Below, in pieces: positions 7,675-16,082 of a DNA stretch of 42,373 nt. Numbering within the stretch: position 1 is the first letter of the stretch; every line of letters starts with the position of its first letter. The stretch covers positions 1 to 42,373 of the forward strand of contig JAFIEK010000035.1 in NCBI GenBank assembly GCA_020832545.1. The letters are read 5' to 3'. Position numbers and translations under genes: made by a program. A model generated the notes under the pieces. That model ran no database searches, was not told the origin of the DNA, and saw only the letters and a program-made list of their open reading frames with translations. This DNA is from Pararhodobacter sp. Lineage in GTDB: Bacteria > Pseudomonadota > Alphaproteobacteria > Rhodobacterales > Rhodobacteraceae.

Positions 7675-10600
7675 TCACACCATCACCGTCTGTCGTGCAA
7701 ACAGCCCGGCCCCGAAAACCGCCGAAACCTGCGCCACGGCCACTTCGAAAACCGCGCCCGCCCCATCCGCCACACGCTGCGCTTGTGGGTACAGCCAATC
7801 TGGCGTGCTCAGCACCTCCTCGCGCAACACCGTGCCCTGCGCGCTAATCCGCAGCAGGTAGCGCTCGCTCTCTTCGCCCAGCGGCACATCCAGCGCCGCC
7901 CAGTCGTCGCCCCCGATCCGGGTGCGCCGCACCCAGCGCAACGCCAGATCATCCTGCGGTGTCACCCAATCAGCGTGCAGAAGCGTCGGCGCATAGGGCC
8001 GCAACCCCACGCCCCGGAACGCCTCCACCCGCTCGGCGTGTATCGGATCATCCAGCGCCCGTGTTGCCGGGCCGATGCGATATCGGCGCGCCAAACCGCG
8101 CAGAGCCAGTGGCAGGTCGATCTGTACCAATGCCGGGTCGATCCGCACCACCACCGCGCCCGGTGCCCAGGCCGCCGGCATCAGAGCCTCGGTTCCGAAC
8201 TGGCCCCGCAGAAGCCGTGACAGTTGCCAGCGCCCGGGCGCGAGCAATTCCGCATCGGTGAACTGAAACAGCTCCCAGTCCGCGCCCGTGCCAATCGCCA
8301 TCAGATTGGCCCCGTTCAGCACCGCCGCCTCCGAGGCCGAGGCCAGACTGACCCATTGCGGCAAGGCCACTTCCAGCCCGCTATCGCGCGACCAGAGAGC
8401 CGGGCGCACACGATGCAACGGCGTGACCGCCCGGCCAATTGCCGCACGCGCGGCAATCGTGGTGTTCAGCGCGAAATCCCCGCCCTCGAACGGCGCATCG
8501 TAAACTGCCACCGCGCCGGGCCAGGGCCGCGCCGAAACTGCCAGACGGGGCGCATGCGGCACCTCGTCTCCACGCATCAAGGGCAGGTCCATAAACAGCG
8601 GCGTCACCGGCACCAGCGCCTCATGGCGACGCATCGCCAGCGTGTCGCCAGACGGATCGCCGCCGCGGTAAACCCCGGGCTCGATGCGCACGGCCTCAAT
8701 CTCGCGCGCGCCGGTCAGCTCCATCCGGTCGATGCGGTAATGCCGCAAGCCGCCGTCATGCGGCAGCGTCACCACATCGCCCACCCCATAAGGCGACGAC
8801 GGCGGAAGGCTGAACCGCGCCACATCCCGCCCGATGCGCGCCTCGGCCATCCAGCGTTTAATCGTGCTGCGCGCCTCACCACCGGTCAGGAGCAAGGGCA
8901 GCTCGCTTTGCGACACCTCGCCCGTGCGCTCATCCGGGAACACCGCCTCAGCCGAACGAACCTCGAAATCGCCCTCAGCCTCAAGGTAGTTCAGTCGTAC
9001 GCGCCCCACCACCTCGGGCTGCGCAGCGCGTGCGGTTTCCAGATCGCCGCCGTCACGCACCACTAGCGCATCCCGCGCCAGTGTCCCGCTTGCCAACCCG
9101 TCCCGCATGCGAAATATCAGCCGCCCGTCCCGCTCCAGCGCCTCGAACCCATGCGCCAGCATCAGGGGCTGCAGCGCCGCGCGCCCGGTGTCGGTCGAGG
9201 CCACTGCATAGCCCCGCACCACCCCATATAGTCCGCTCACATCATAGTCGCGCAGCCCGGCGTTCTCACAGATCTCAACCACCACCGCACCCAGTGGTTG
9301 GTGCATCGCCCGCCCGGTGATCCAGTGGCCGCGCGCCCAGTTCTCGCCATCGTTCCACAGCGCCCGGTTGGCCGGAAACCACGGAAACGGCCGCGCATCC
9401 CAGGCCCAGACATGCGCACGGTCCCAGTCCAGCATTGGGCCGTCATAGACGTTTGAGTGCGGGTTGTTGGCCGGGTCGGTCCAGTAGGCCGCCATGGCGC
9501 GAAGATACTGCATCTGAATCAGATCATCGCGAAACCCGTTCGAGAAATAGGGTATCGCCGATTCCGATGATTTGGGGTCAAGGAACTTGTTGGGCTGGTT
9601 GGTGCCCTTGTCGATCGCCGCACAGCCCAGTTCGGTAAACCATATGGGCTTTGAGCGCGGCTCCCAATCAGTGGCCTCCAATGCGCGCACGCCGTCAATG
9701 CGGTCGAAATGCGGGTTCTCCCACCAGGCGCGCAGATCCTTGTAGCGCCAGATCCAGTCCTCGCCGATCAGACCATCGGCAATGGGCGTGCGGTCCTGCA
9801 CGTTGCGGGCGTGATCGCTGGCATAGAACCAGTCAAACCCCTCGCCGCCCGCGACATTAGCCTTCAGGTAGGCCAGATCATGGATCGAGCGCCAGCCATC
9901 CGCAGCGGTATCCAGATGATCCTCGCCATCGCGCCAATCCGAGAGCGGCATGTAATTGTCGATGCCGATGAAATCGATCTCCTCATCGGCCCATAGCGGA
10001 TCAAGATGGAAATACCGGTTCCCGGCGCCATCAGAATAGCCGAAATACTCGCTCCAGTCGGCGGCATAGGTCAGCTTCACATCGGGGCCAAGGATTGCGC
10101 GCACGTCATGCAGCAGCGCGATCATCTGTTCGACCGCCGGAAAGCTGTCGCCTTCGCCACGGATCTGGGTCAGCGCCACCATCTCCGAGCCGATACAGAA
10201 CGCATCCACGCCCCCCGCTGCCGCACACAGCGCGGCCTGATGCAGGATGAAGCGACGATAGCACCACTCATCCGGGCCGGTATAGTCAACCGTGCCCTCA
10301 CCAATGCTGAAATCTCCCGGCCCCACGTTGCCGAAAAACGCCGCCACCTCGGCCTCAGCCGCCGCGCTGCGGTCAGCCGAGCCGTCGCGGCCCGGTGCTA
10401 CCGACAGCGTGATACGCCCGCGCCAGGGCAAGGGCGGCTGGTCATCCGCGCCGGTCCAGGGGTCCGGCAGGCCATTTCCTTCGAGCTGTTCCATCAGAAT
10501 GAAGGGATAATAAACCACCCTCTGCCCCGCCGCCTGCATCGCCACAATCGACTGCATTACTGAGGTATCCGAGGGCGTGCCGCCATAAACCGGATCATCC

Positions 10601-11643
10601 CCCAGCCGCGCCAGCTCCTGCGCGTCAGAGCGTGACAGACCGTTCACCATCCACGGCTGGTTGGTCCCTTCGCGGCCCGAGTACTCCACCTTGGGCCGGA
10701 TCGCGCAGTTCCCGCAGCGCAGATCGTCGCCAAACCATGAGACAATCAGCAACCCCGACTGCACGCGCGGCAATTCCTCGCCCAGCATGTTCAGCGCGGT
10801 CTCGAAATCGGTCAGGCCAGAGGGCGAGTTGACATTGGCCTGCCGTGCATTCCCGGCCACGTCAAAGGCAGGCAGGCTATTCATCGGCGCGGCCCATTCC
10901 TCATCGCCCAGTGCGGGGGTGTCCTGCAGCAAAACCGGCTCGGTCGCCAAGGCATATTCGCCCGAGCCAGGCATCCATGCCACAGCGCGCACCGCATCCT
11001 GAAGGGTCAGTGCATCGGGGGCCTGCGCCGCGCGCAGCACCTCGAACGCGAAACTGGGCAAGCGGTTGCCGTAGGGGCCAAGGTCCAGATCCTCGATCAC
11101 CACATAGGCCGTGCCACGATAGGCAGGCGCATTGCCAACGCCTTCAACCGCCTCGATCTTCGGGTCAACCGCCTGATCGTCAGTGCCCCGGTACAGCCGC
11201 AGATTCAGATCCTCGCGGCTGATCTCCTCGCCATACGCCCAGATCCGGCCCAGACCCGTGATCTCGCCCTCGCAAAGCGCAATCGCCACGCTGATCGTAT
11301 AGCGCGTCTCCTCGGTCACACGCGGCCCCAGCCCGCCCTTGGTGCGGCGCGAGCGCCCCGGCATCTCCTCGAAGTTCGAGGCCCAGATCACATGGCCTGC
11401 CACCCGCATCCGGCCCCAGACACGCGGCAGCGCCACGCCCTCGCCCGCGCCGGTCACACGCAGCCGCTCGATCCGCCCATGATCCACCGCGCCCGAGCCC
11501 AAGCCCAGCACCCGCTGGTCAATCACCCGGCCCAGCGTCGCCCCCACCGCGCGACCGATCACCATGCCCGACAGGCCCAGGACGGCACCACCGGCATTCG
11601 CGCCAACCGCCGCACCCACCGCAGATAAAACCAGCGTCGCCAT
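7675..11643 (-). CDS. GTA megatron protein (orfg15), baseplate/host-contact protein with TIM barrel
   Basis: At 1322 residues this is the largest GTA protein; in RcGTA it forms the tail-tip megatron. The N-terminus has hydrophobic Gly/Ala-rich stretches (LVLSAVGAAVGANAGG, LGLSGMVIGRAVGATLG). About residues 430-760 are the GTA TIM-barrel, glycoside-hydrolase-like domain (DAFCIGSEMVAL, IDFIGIDNYMPLSDW, KPIWFTELGCAAID, with Glu at barrel-end positions). About 780-960 match the phage-tail region (MHQPLGAVVVEICENAGL). The C-terminal third is beta-rich (LLRGQFGTEALMP). AAGGAG precedes the ATG. The reading frame is intact. The function in tail-tip assembly and receptor contact follows from the RcGTA family. 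Confidence 0.95.
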   Translation of the reverse strand: MATLVLSAVGAAVGANAGGAVLGLSGMVIGRAVGATLGRVIDQRVLGLGSGAVDHGRIERLRVTGAGEGVALPRVWGRMRVAGHVIWASNFEEMPGRSRRTKGGLGPRVTEETRYTISVAIALCEGEITGLGRIWAYGEEISREDLNLRLYRGTDDQAVDPKIEAVEGVGNAPAYRGTAYVVIEDLDLGPYGNRLPSFAFEVLRAAQAPDALTLQDAVRAVAWMPGSGEYALATEPVLLQDTPALGDEEWAAPMNSLPAFDVAGNARQANVNSPSGLTDFETALNMLGEELPRVQSGLLIVSWFGDDLRCGNCAIRPKVEYSGREGTNQPWMVNGLSRSDAQELARLGDDPVYGGTPSDTSVMQSIVAMQAAGQRVVYYPFILMEQLEGNGLPDPWTGADDQPPLPWRGRITLSVAPGRDGSADRSAAAEAEVAAFFGNVGPGDFSIGEGTVDYTGPDEWCYRRFILHQAALCAAAGGVDAFCIGSEMVALTQIRGEGDSFPAVEQMIALLHDVRAILGPDVKLTYAADWSEYFGYSDGAGNRYFHLDPLWADEEIDFIGIDNYMPLSDWRDGEDHLDTAADGWRSIHDLAYLKANVAGGEGFDWFYASDHARNVQDRTPIADGLIGEDWIWRYKDLRAWWENPHFDRIDGVRALEATDWEPRSKPIWFTELGCAAIDKGTNQPNKFLDPKSSESAIPYFSNGFRDDLIQMQYLRAMAAYWTDPANNPHSNVYDGPMLDWDRAHVWAWDARPFPWFPANRALWNDGENWARGHWITGRAMHQPLGAVVVEICENAGLRDYDVSGLYGVVRGYAVASTDTGRAALQPLMLAHGFEALERDGRLIFRMRDGLASGTLARDALVVRDGGDLETARAAQPEVVGRVRLNYLEAEGDFEVRSAEAVFPDERTGEVSQSELPLLLTGGEARSTIKRWMAEARIGRDVARFSLPPSSPYGVGDVVTLPHDGGLRHYRIDRMELTGAREIEAVRIEPGVYRGGDPSGDTLAMRRHEALVPVTPLFMDLPLMRGDEVPHAPRLAVSARPWPGAVAVYDAPFEGGDFALNTTIAARAAIGRAVTPLHRVRPALWSRDSGLEVALPQWVSLASASEAAVLNGANLMAIGTGADWELFQFTDAELLAPGRWQLSRLLRGQFGTEALMPAAWAPGAVVVRIDPALVQIDLPLALRGLARRYRIGPATRALDDPIHAERVEAFRGVGLRPYAPTLLHADWVTPQDDLALRWVRRTRIGGDDWAALDVPLGEESERYLLRISAQGTVLREEVLSTPDWLYPQAQRVADGAGAVFEVAVAQVSAVFGAGLFARQTVMV

Positions 11644-11659
11644 GTCACGGCTCCTTTGT

Positions 11660-12091
11660 TCAGATCATCTCGAAACGCGCCACGATGCGGCGCGCCCATG
11701 GCGCCGCCAGCGGGCTTTCCACCACGCCATGGCGTTCATAGGCGTGAATGAACGCAGCCCCGCTTTCCGGCCCGCGCGACAGGATGCCCAGATGCTTCGC
11801 CACCCGCCCCTCGCGCATGCGAAACAGCAGCACCTGCCCCTCGGCCAGCGGGGTATCACGGACTTCGCGCATATGCCGCGCCAGCGCCTGCCACAGCCGC
11901 TCCTCGCGCTCGATCTCGGACCAGTCGGGGCCATAGGGGGGCGGGGTTTCCGGCGCGCTGCCATGCCACTCAAACCACAGCCCCCGGATCAACCCCAGAC
12001 AATCGCACCCCGCCCCCTTGCGCGATGCCTGATGCCGGTAGGGCGTGCCGATCCAGCCGCGCGCCAGTGCGATCAGTGCTTGCCCGCTCAC
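11660..12091 (-). CDS. GTA NlpC/P60-type cell wall peptidase (orfg14)
   Basis: 143 residues, the usual size for the GTA peptidase that opens recipient peptidoglycan at the tail tip. The motif KGAGCDCLGLIRGLW (about residues 25-39) carries the likely catalytic Cys31; KHLGILSRG and FIHAYERHGVV supply His residues of the Cys-His-polar triad in NlpC/P60 enzymes. The start is GTG at 12091, forming a GTGA 4-bp overlap with the orfg13 stop, so translation is likely coupled. The gap to orfg15 is 16 nt. Confidence 0.93.
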   Translation of the reverse strand: MSGQALIALARGWIGTPYRHQASRKGAGCDCLGLIRGLWFEWHGSAPETPPPYGPDWSEIEREERLWQALARHMREVRDTPLAEGQVLLFRMREGRVAKHLGILSRGPESGAAFIHAYERHGVVESPLAAPWARRIVARFEMI

Positions 12092-12945
12092 TGTCGACTC
12101 CCACCATCGTCGCGGCCATCGCCCTTGGGAACGGCCAACAGCCAGTCATCGCCCGGCACATGCGGAAAGCCACGAAAATTCGCCTGATTGGCAAATTTCA
12201 ACCGGCAGGTCTCAAACCGCTTGTCGCACCCTGCCTCCAGCCGCAGCCGGTCACCGGCGCGCGGTTCAATGCCCGGCGCGGCCCACAGGACCAGCCGCCG
12301 CGCATTGCCCGCCCGCTCCTCACGCCGCACAAAACCGGTCATCCCCTCGGCAGGCCCGTCCAGAACCACCACCCGCCCCTGCGCGAACCACCCAAGTTCG
12401 AAATCCTCCAGCGATGGCACATCCAGAACCGCGCCGCCCTCATCCACGGCCAGCAAACCCGCCTCAACCGAGAACCCCGGCAACGCCAGATCGAACCCGC
12501 AAGCGCCATCCCCCAGTACCGCCGGACACACCGCACCAAACACCCGCCCGCCACCATGCGAAAGCGCCTCAGACAGCCCGCGCAACTCGGCCCTGAATGC
12601 TCCGCCCGCCCGCGTGATCTCGCCCAGTGAACCGCGGAACAGCATCCGGCGGTTCTCGGGCGCGGCCCAGTCCACCTCCCAGATCGTCAGCTGCGCACCG
12701 TCATAGCGCCCGGCCAGAATGTCGCCCTCGGTCAGCCCCGCATCACTCAGCGCACCCGCGGCCTCGGTGTTGTCCACCGACAGGCCGGTCGCCTGCACCA
12801 GCGCGCGTGCGGTCATCCCGGTGCGAGCATGGAAATCAACGCCGTCAAAGGCCAGATCCCGGTCATGATCGGTAAAGCCCAGCACCACGCCATCTGCGCG
12901 TTTCAGCGCCCACGCCCGGGCACGGGTGGTTGTCAGATCGCTCAT
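12088..12945 (-). CDS. GTA tail hub protein (orfg13), DUF2163/phage BR0599 family
   Basis: A 285-residue protein. DUF2163 occupies roughly residues 1-160 (TRARAWALKRADGVVLGFTDHDRD) and the phage BR0599 C-terminal domain follows at about 190-275. Cysteines in AVCPAVLGDGACGFDL and GCDKRFETCRLKF are placed as in the iron-sulfur-binding hub proteins related to lambda gpL; a bound Fe-S cluster has been described for the RcGTA hub as I recall. The ATG at 12945 overlaps the orfg12 stop by 4 bp (ATGA). Confidence 0.93.
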   Translation of the reverse strand: MSDLTTTRARAWALKRADGVVLGFTDHDRDLAFDGVDFHARTGMTARALVQATGLSVDNTEAAGALSDAGLTEGDILAGRYDGAQLTIWEVDWAAPENRRMLFRGSLGEITRAGGAFRAELRGLSEALSHGGGRVFGAVCPAVLGDGACGFDLALPGFSVEAGLLAVDEGGAVLDVPSLEDFELGWFAQGRVVVLDGPAEGMTGFVRREERAGNARRLVLWAAPGIEPRAGDRLRLEAGCDKRFETCRLKFANQANFRGFPHVPGDDWLLAVPKGDGRDDGGSRQ

Positions 12946-13574
12946 TGCCGCACCTCGATCACCGGAACCTTGGGTACGTCACCGGCCTGAAAACTGGCGA
13001 CCGAGACCTGAATGAGGTCGGTGTCAAACCGCACCGGCACATCGAATTCGAACCCGGCGGTCACTTCGGCCGCGACTGCAGGCACATCGGCCAAGGTGAT
13101 CAGCCCGCTCGCCAGATCAACCGCCCAGGCCAGCCCCTCAGGCTGCTCCGTCCCGCCCACCGCCACGCGCACCGACCCGGCTACTGGCTTGCCGATCACC
13201 CGCCGCGTGCCCTGCTCGCCCGAGCGATAGGTTTTGGCCAACGCAAACACCCGCCCCACGCCATCGCCATAGCCCAGCGACTGATCCAGCGCCGACACCG
13301 CCCGCGACGCCGGACAGGATTTGTAATCCGCCCAGTCCTTCCAGCGGAAACCATGCAGCATCCCCTGCCGCGCCTCAAAGAACGCGATCAGCGCCTCGAC
13401 ATCATCAAGCGAGCGCAACCCCAGCCCCGCATCATAGCGCCTGCGCGATTGCGACCACGGTGTGTTGCGCTCTTCATGGCCATTGGCCAACGTCACAATC
13501 TCGGTGCGCCGTTCCGGCCCACCAAGCGAGCCAAAGCTCAGATTGGCGGGAAATCGTATCTCGTGAAAGGCCAT
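12942..13574 (-). CDS. GTA distal tail protein (orfg12), DUF2460
   Basis: 210 residues beginning MAFHEIRFPANLSFGS, the family hallmark, with RRRYDAGLGLRSLDDVEALIAFFEARQG and GFRWKDWADYKSC following. DUF2460 proteins form the distal tail ring linking tail tube to hub in RcGTA. The gap to orfg11 is 4 nt, and it overlaps orfg13 by 4 bp. Intact. Confidence 0.94.
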   Translation of the reverse strand: MAFHEIRFPANLSFGSLGGPERRTEIVTLANGHEERNTPWSQSRRRYDAGLGLRSLDDVEALIAFFEARQGMLHGFRWKDWADYKSCPASRAVSALDQSLGYGDGVGRVFALAKTYRSGEQGTRRVIGKPVAGSVRVAVGGTEQPEGLAWAVDLASGLITLADVPAVAAEVTAGFEFDVPVRFDTDLIQVSVASFQAGDVPKVPVIEVRQ

Positions 13575-13578
13575 CTTC

Positions 13579-14232
13579 TCACCCGTTCCTCTGTCCCTGC
13601 GCCAGCAGGCGGCTCATCTGTGCGGCAATCTGACTCTGGCTGCGCTGGAACCCGGCGACATCCGGCGTGGTGATGTTGAACACCACATTCACCGCCCGGC
13701 CCCCTCCCGCAGTTCGCACGCCCAGGCGGCCATCCGCACCGCGCGCCAGCGGCATGATCGCCTCTGGCCCGGCCTCGCCCATCAACCCGGTACCGCCGCG
13801 CATGGGAAAGGCCACCGGGCCGGAGACCACGCCACCCTGCGCAAACGGCATCACTCGCCCCTGCGCGAAACTGGCACCATTCGCGAATGGCAACAGGCCG
13901 GACATCGCACCACCGATCATCGAGGCCAGCGCGCCGCCCACTGCGCCCTGCACCGGGCGCATGGCGGTGGCATAAACCGCATCGCTGATCGACTTGCCGA
14001 TCTGGCGCATCGCATCTGACAGGCGCAGCCCGTCAAACACCACCCCGTCAAACGCCCGGCGCAAACCTGACCCGAGCGAGCGCGACAGCCCGTCAACCTC
14101 GCGGCTGGTGAAGATCAGGTTGCGCCCCATTGCGCCCAGCTCAGAGTCGAAGGCCGAGACCATGTCGGTCGTCATGCCCAGCCGCGCTTCCAGCTGTGCC
14201 AGCTGCGCGCTCAGATCGTCCAGATTTGCCAT
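13579..14232 (-). CDS. GTA tail tape measure protein (orfg11)
   Basis: At 217 residues it is very short for a tape measure, as expected for the short GTA tail. The N-terminal helical part (LDDLSAQLAQLEARLGMTTDMV) is followed by a Gly/Ala-rich hydrophobic middle (QGAVGGALASMIGGAMSGLL) and a C-terminal part with GLMGEAGPEAIMPLARGADG, a motif shared with tape-measure C-termini of lambdoid phages. It sets tail length and is ejected during DNA delivery in the phage model. The start at 14232 lies inside the open frame of orfg10.1 (92-bp overlap). Confidence 0.92.
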   Translation of the reverse strand: MANLDDLSAQLAQLEARLGMTTDMVSAFDSELGAMGRNLIFTSREVDGLSRSLGSGLRRAFDGVVFDGLRLSDAMRQIGKSISDAVYATAMRPVQGAVGGALASMIGGAMSGLLPFANGASFAQGRVMPFAQGGVVSGPVAFPMRGGTGLMGEAGPEAIMPLARGADGRLGVRTAGGGRAVNVVFNITTPDVAGFQRSQSQIAAQMSRLLAQGQRNG

Positions 14233-14464
14233 CGCTCATCCCCTGTCCCTGTTTCCCCGGACGGTCCGGAAACCGCGCCAGCAGGCTTTCCAGTCGCGCC
14301 CGGGTGAATGCCGGCGCGGTATTCTCGCGCCCCAGCATGATCATCAGCTCAACCGGGGTCAGCGCCCAGAACTGCGCGGGCGTCAGCCGCAGCCCGTGCA
14401 ACCCGGCCCGCATCAGCCCCGGCCAGTCCAGACCGCGCCCTTCTGACCCCGGCGCCCGTTTCAT
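14141..14464 (-). CDS. GTA tail assembly chaperone-like protein (orfg10.1, rcc01693 family)
   Basis: Residues up to about 75 (GLDWPGLMRAGLHGLRLTPAQ, FWALTPVELMIMLG) match the small tail assembly chaperone of Rhodobacterales GTAs. The open frame continues to 107 residues and its last 30 or so lie in another frame over the start of orfg11. That tail (SDGKSGRSERAAGTAG) looks like out-of-frame translation, so either the real stop was lost by a small indel or this strain has a longer, overlapping protein. The ATG at 14464 overlaps the orfg10 stop. Confidence 0.8.
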   Translation of the reverse strand: MKRAPGSEGRGLDWPGLMRAGLHGLRLTPAQFWALTPVELMIMLGRENTAPAFTRARLESLLARFPDRPGKQGQGMSDGKSGRSERAAGTAGSAAGHDDRHGLGLRL

Positions 14465-14787
14465 GCAACGCCCGCCGGCACGGCGAATGCCCGCGCGAGA
14501 AGCTGCGCCGCAGCCCGCGCCGCAGCCACCGTCCCGCCCTCAATCTCGGCGGTCAGCAGCGCGTCGGCTCCGCCCTGCCAGCCGCCCCCCCGCAGCCCGG
14601 CCAAAATCAGCGCCAGCACGTCGCGGGTCGAAAAACGCCCGGCCTCGAACCGCTCCACCAGCGCCACAAGGCTGTCTGCCCCCAGCGCAGTTTCCAGCTC
14701 CGCCAACGCGCCCAGCGTCAGTTTCAGCGCGTGGCGCTCGCCATCAATCACCAGCGCCACCTCGCCCGCATAGGGGTTGGCCATCAT
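14461..14787 (-). CDS. GTA tail assembly protein (orfg10)
   Basis: 108 residues with the family pattern NPYAGEVALVIDGERHALKL and LGALAELETALGADSLVALVERF, matching the GTA gp10 family placed between tail tube and tape measure genes, where phages encode tail assembly chaperones. It probably coats or recruits the tape measure during tail assembly. Two consecutive ATG codons begin at 14787 and 14784; the first gives an ATGA overlap with orfg9. Confidence 0.9.
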   Translation of the reverse strand: MMANPYAGEVALVIDGERHALKLTLGALAELETALGADSLVALVERFEAGRFSTRDVLALILAGLRGGGWQGGADALLTAEIEGGTVAAARAAAQLLARAFAVPAGVA

Positions 14788-15299
14788 TCGCCTGCCTCGG
14801 GGTCGGTCAGCTCCAGGTCAGGATCAAGCTCACCCGGCTGATCGCCGCCATCGCCCTCATAATCCTCAGGTTCCTCACCCGGCTCAGCCATCGCCATGAA
14901 CATCAAGGCCCCCGCCGATGCCAGCGACAGCTCATACGTTGCCTCGCCGTTATGCGAGCCCGAATATTCGACCGAGGTAATCTGAAACGGTCCCTCAACG
15001 GTGCCGAAATGCGGGATGATCACCTGAAACTGCGGCACCTCACCATTGAAGAACACCGCCCGCGCCCGCTCATCCGTCGCCGCATCGCGAAACACGCCCG
15101 AGCCCGAAATCGCTGCCGACTTCACCCCCGCGCCAGCCAGCAACTCCCGCCAGCCGCCCTGACTGCTCAGGCTCGTCACATCCACCGTTTCCGCGTTGAA
15201 ACTGATCCGCGTGGCGCGCAGCCCCGCAATGGTTTCAAACTGACCATCGCCGGTCATGTCCATCTTGATCAGAAGATCCTTGCCGCTCTGCACAGCCAT
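14784..15299 (-). CDS. GTA major tail tube protein (orfg9) with acidic C-terminal extension
   Basis: 171 residues. Residues 1 to about 137 are the conserved tail tube protein (GKDLLIKMDMTGDGQFET, FNAETVDVTSLSS, SGSGVFRDAATDERARA, NGEATYELSLASAGAL), which polymerises into the tail. The last 34 residues (bases 14787-14888) contain 15 Asp/Glu and no Lys or Arg; as I recall, other GTA tail tube proteins stop near ALAF/ALMF, so this acidic tail looks like an addition. AGGAG precedes the ATG at 15299; the frame is open further upstream, but that region belongs to orfg8. Confidence 0.93.
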   Translation of the reverse strand: MAVQSGKDLLIKMDMTGDGQFETIAGLRATRISFNAETVDVTSLSSQGGWRELLAGAGVKSAAISGSGVFRDAATDERARAVFFNGEVPQFQVIIPHFGTVEGPFQITSVEYSGSHNGEATYELSLASAGALMFMAMAEPGEEPEDYEGDGGDQPGELDPDLELTDPEAGE

Positions 15300-15339
15300 G
15301 CTGCCACTCCTGTTGTTTGAAATCCTGGCCCGTCCGGGC

Positions 15340-15747
15340 CTAGCCCTCAATACGGGCGCGAAACCGCAGGTCGATCCGGCGCACCGCGCCCCCCTCGACC
15401 CGCCGTGCCTGCGCCTGATGAAACCACAGATCCACCAGCCGCCCCTCGGACAGCACCAGATCGGCACCGGGCAGTATGAGCCCGATCCGCCCGGCAATTT
15501 CCTTGGCAAGCTGAAAGCCCGGCGCATCGCTGAGGATCGAGACCATAAACCGATGCTCCGCCCCCGGCCCTGACACATCCGAGCGGTCGATCACGTCTTC
15601 AGCGCCCAGCACCACATAGCTGCCCGAAGGGGTGCCGGGCGCGGGCGCGTCATGGATGCCACCATCGACAAGCGCCACCAGCGGCGCATCGGCCACAAGA
15701 TGCTGGTAAACCGCCGCCTGCAACGCGGCACCGCTCATATAGCTCAT
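15340..15747 (-). CDS. GTA tail terminator protein (orfg8), DUF3168
   Basis: 135 residues with the DUF3168 pattern GAALQAAVYQHLVADAPLVALV, PSGSYVVLGAEDV and HRFMVSILSDAPGF. In RcGTA this protein caps the tail tube and joins it to the head stopper. The ATG at 15747 overlaps the orfg7 stop (ATGA). A 40-nt gap precedes orfg9, which has its own strong ribosome binding site, fitting the higher dose needed for the tube protein. Confidence 0.92.
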   Translation of the reverse strand: MSYMSGAALQAAVYQHLVADAPLVALVDGGIHDAPAPGTPSGSYVVLGAEDVIDRSDVSGPGAEHRFMVSILSDAPGFQLAKEIAGRIGLILPGADLVLSEGRLVDLWFHQAQARRVEGGAVRRIDLRFRARIEG

Positions 15748-16082
15748 GCCGGAACCTCCTCGCGTGCGTGGCAGATCAGAAAGCCCCCCGCCGCATCGGC
15801 TTCGCTGACAGTCAGAATGCGGAATACCCGCGCACCCTCGCGCAGGCGCTGATCAGGCCGCGGGCGCTGCGGGCTGCCCTGGGGGGCGGCACGCAAAAAG
15901 ATGCGAAACAGCATGGTGCCCTCGGGCGCAATCTCGCCGCGCCGCTCACGCCCGGCACCGGGGCGCAGCTCAGCCCACAAGGTGCCCAGTGCCTGCCAGT
16001 CCAGCGTATGACCGCCCGCGCCGTCGGGCTGCACAACGGCCTCCTCCAGCACCATCGGCCGGTTCAGTTGATAGCGGCTCAT
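15744..16082 (-). CDS. GTA head-tail stopper protein (orfg7)
   Basis: A 112-residue SPP1-type head-tail adaptor: LNRPMVLEEAVVQPDGAGGH, LGTLWAELRPGAGRERRG and ARVFRILTVSEADAAG. It closes the connector after packaging in the RcGTA model. The start at 16082 gives an ATGA overlap with the final frame of orfg6; the frame is open to 16118, but that belongs to orfg6. Intact. Confidence 0.92.
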   Translation of the reverse strand: MSRYQLNRPMVLEEAVVQPDGAGGHTLDWQALGTLWAELRPGAGRERRGEIAPEGTMLFRIFLRAAPQGSPQRPRPDQRLREGARVFRILTVSEADAAGGFLICHAREEVPA

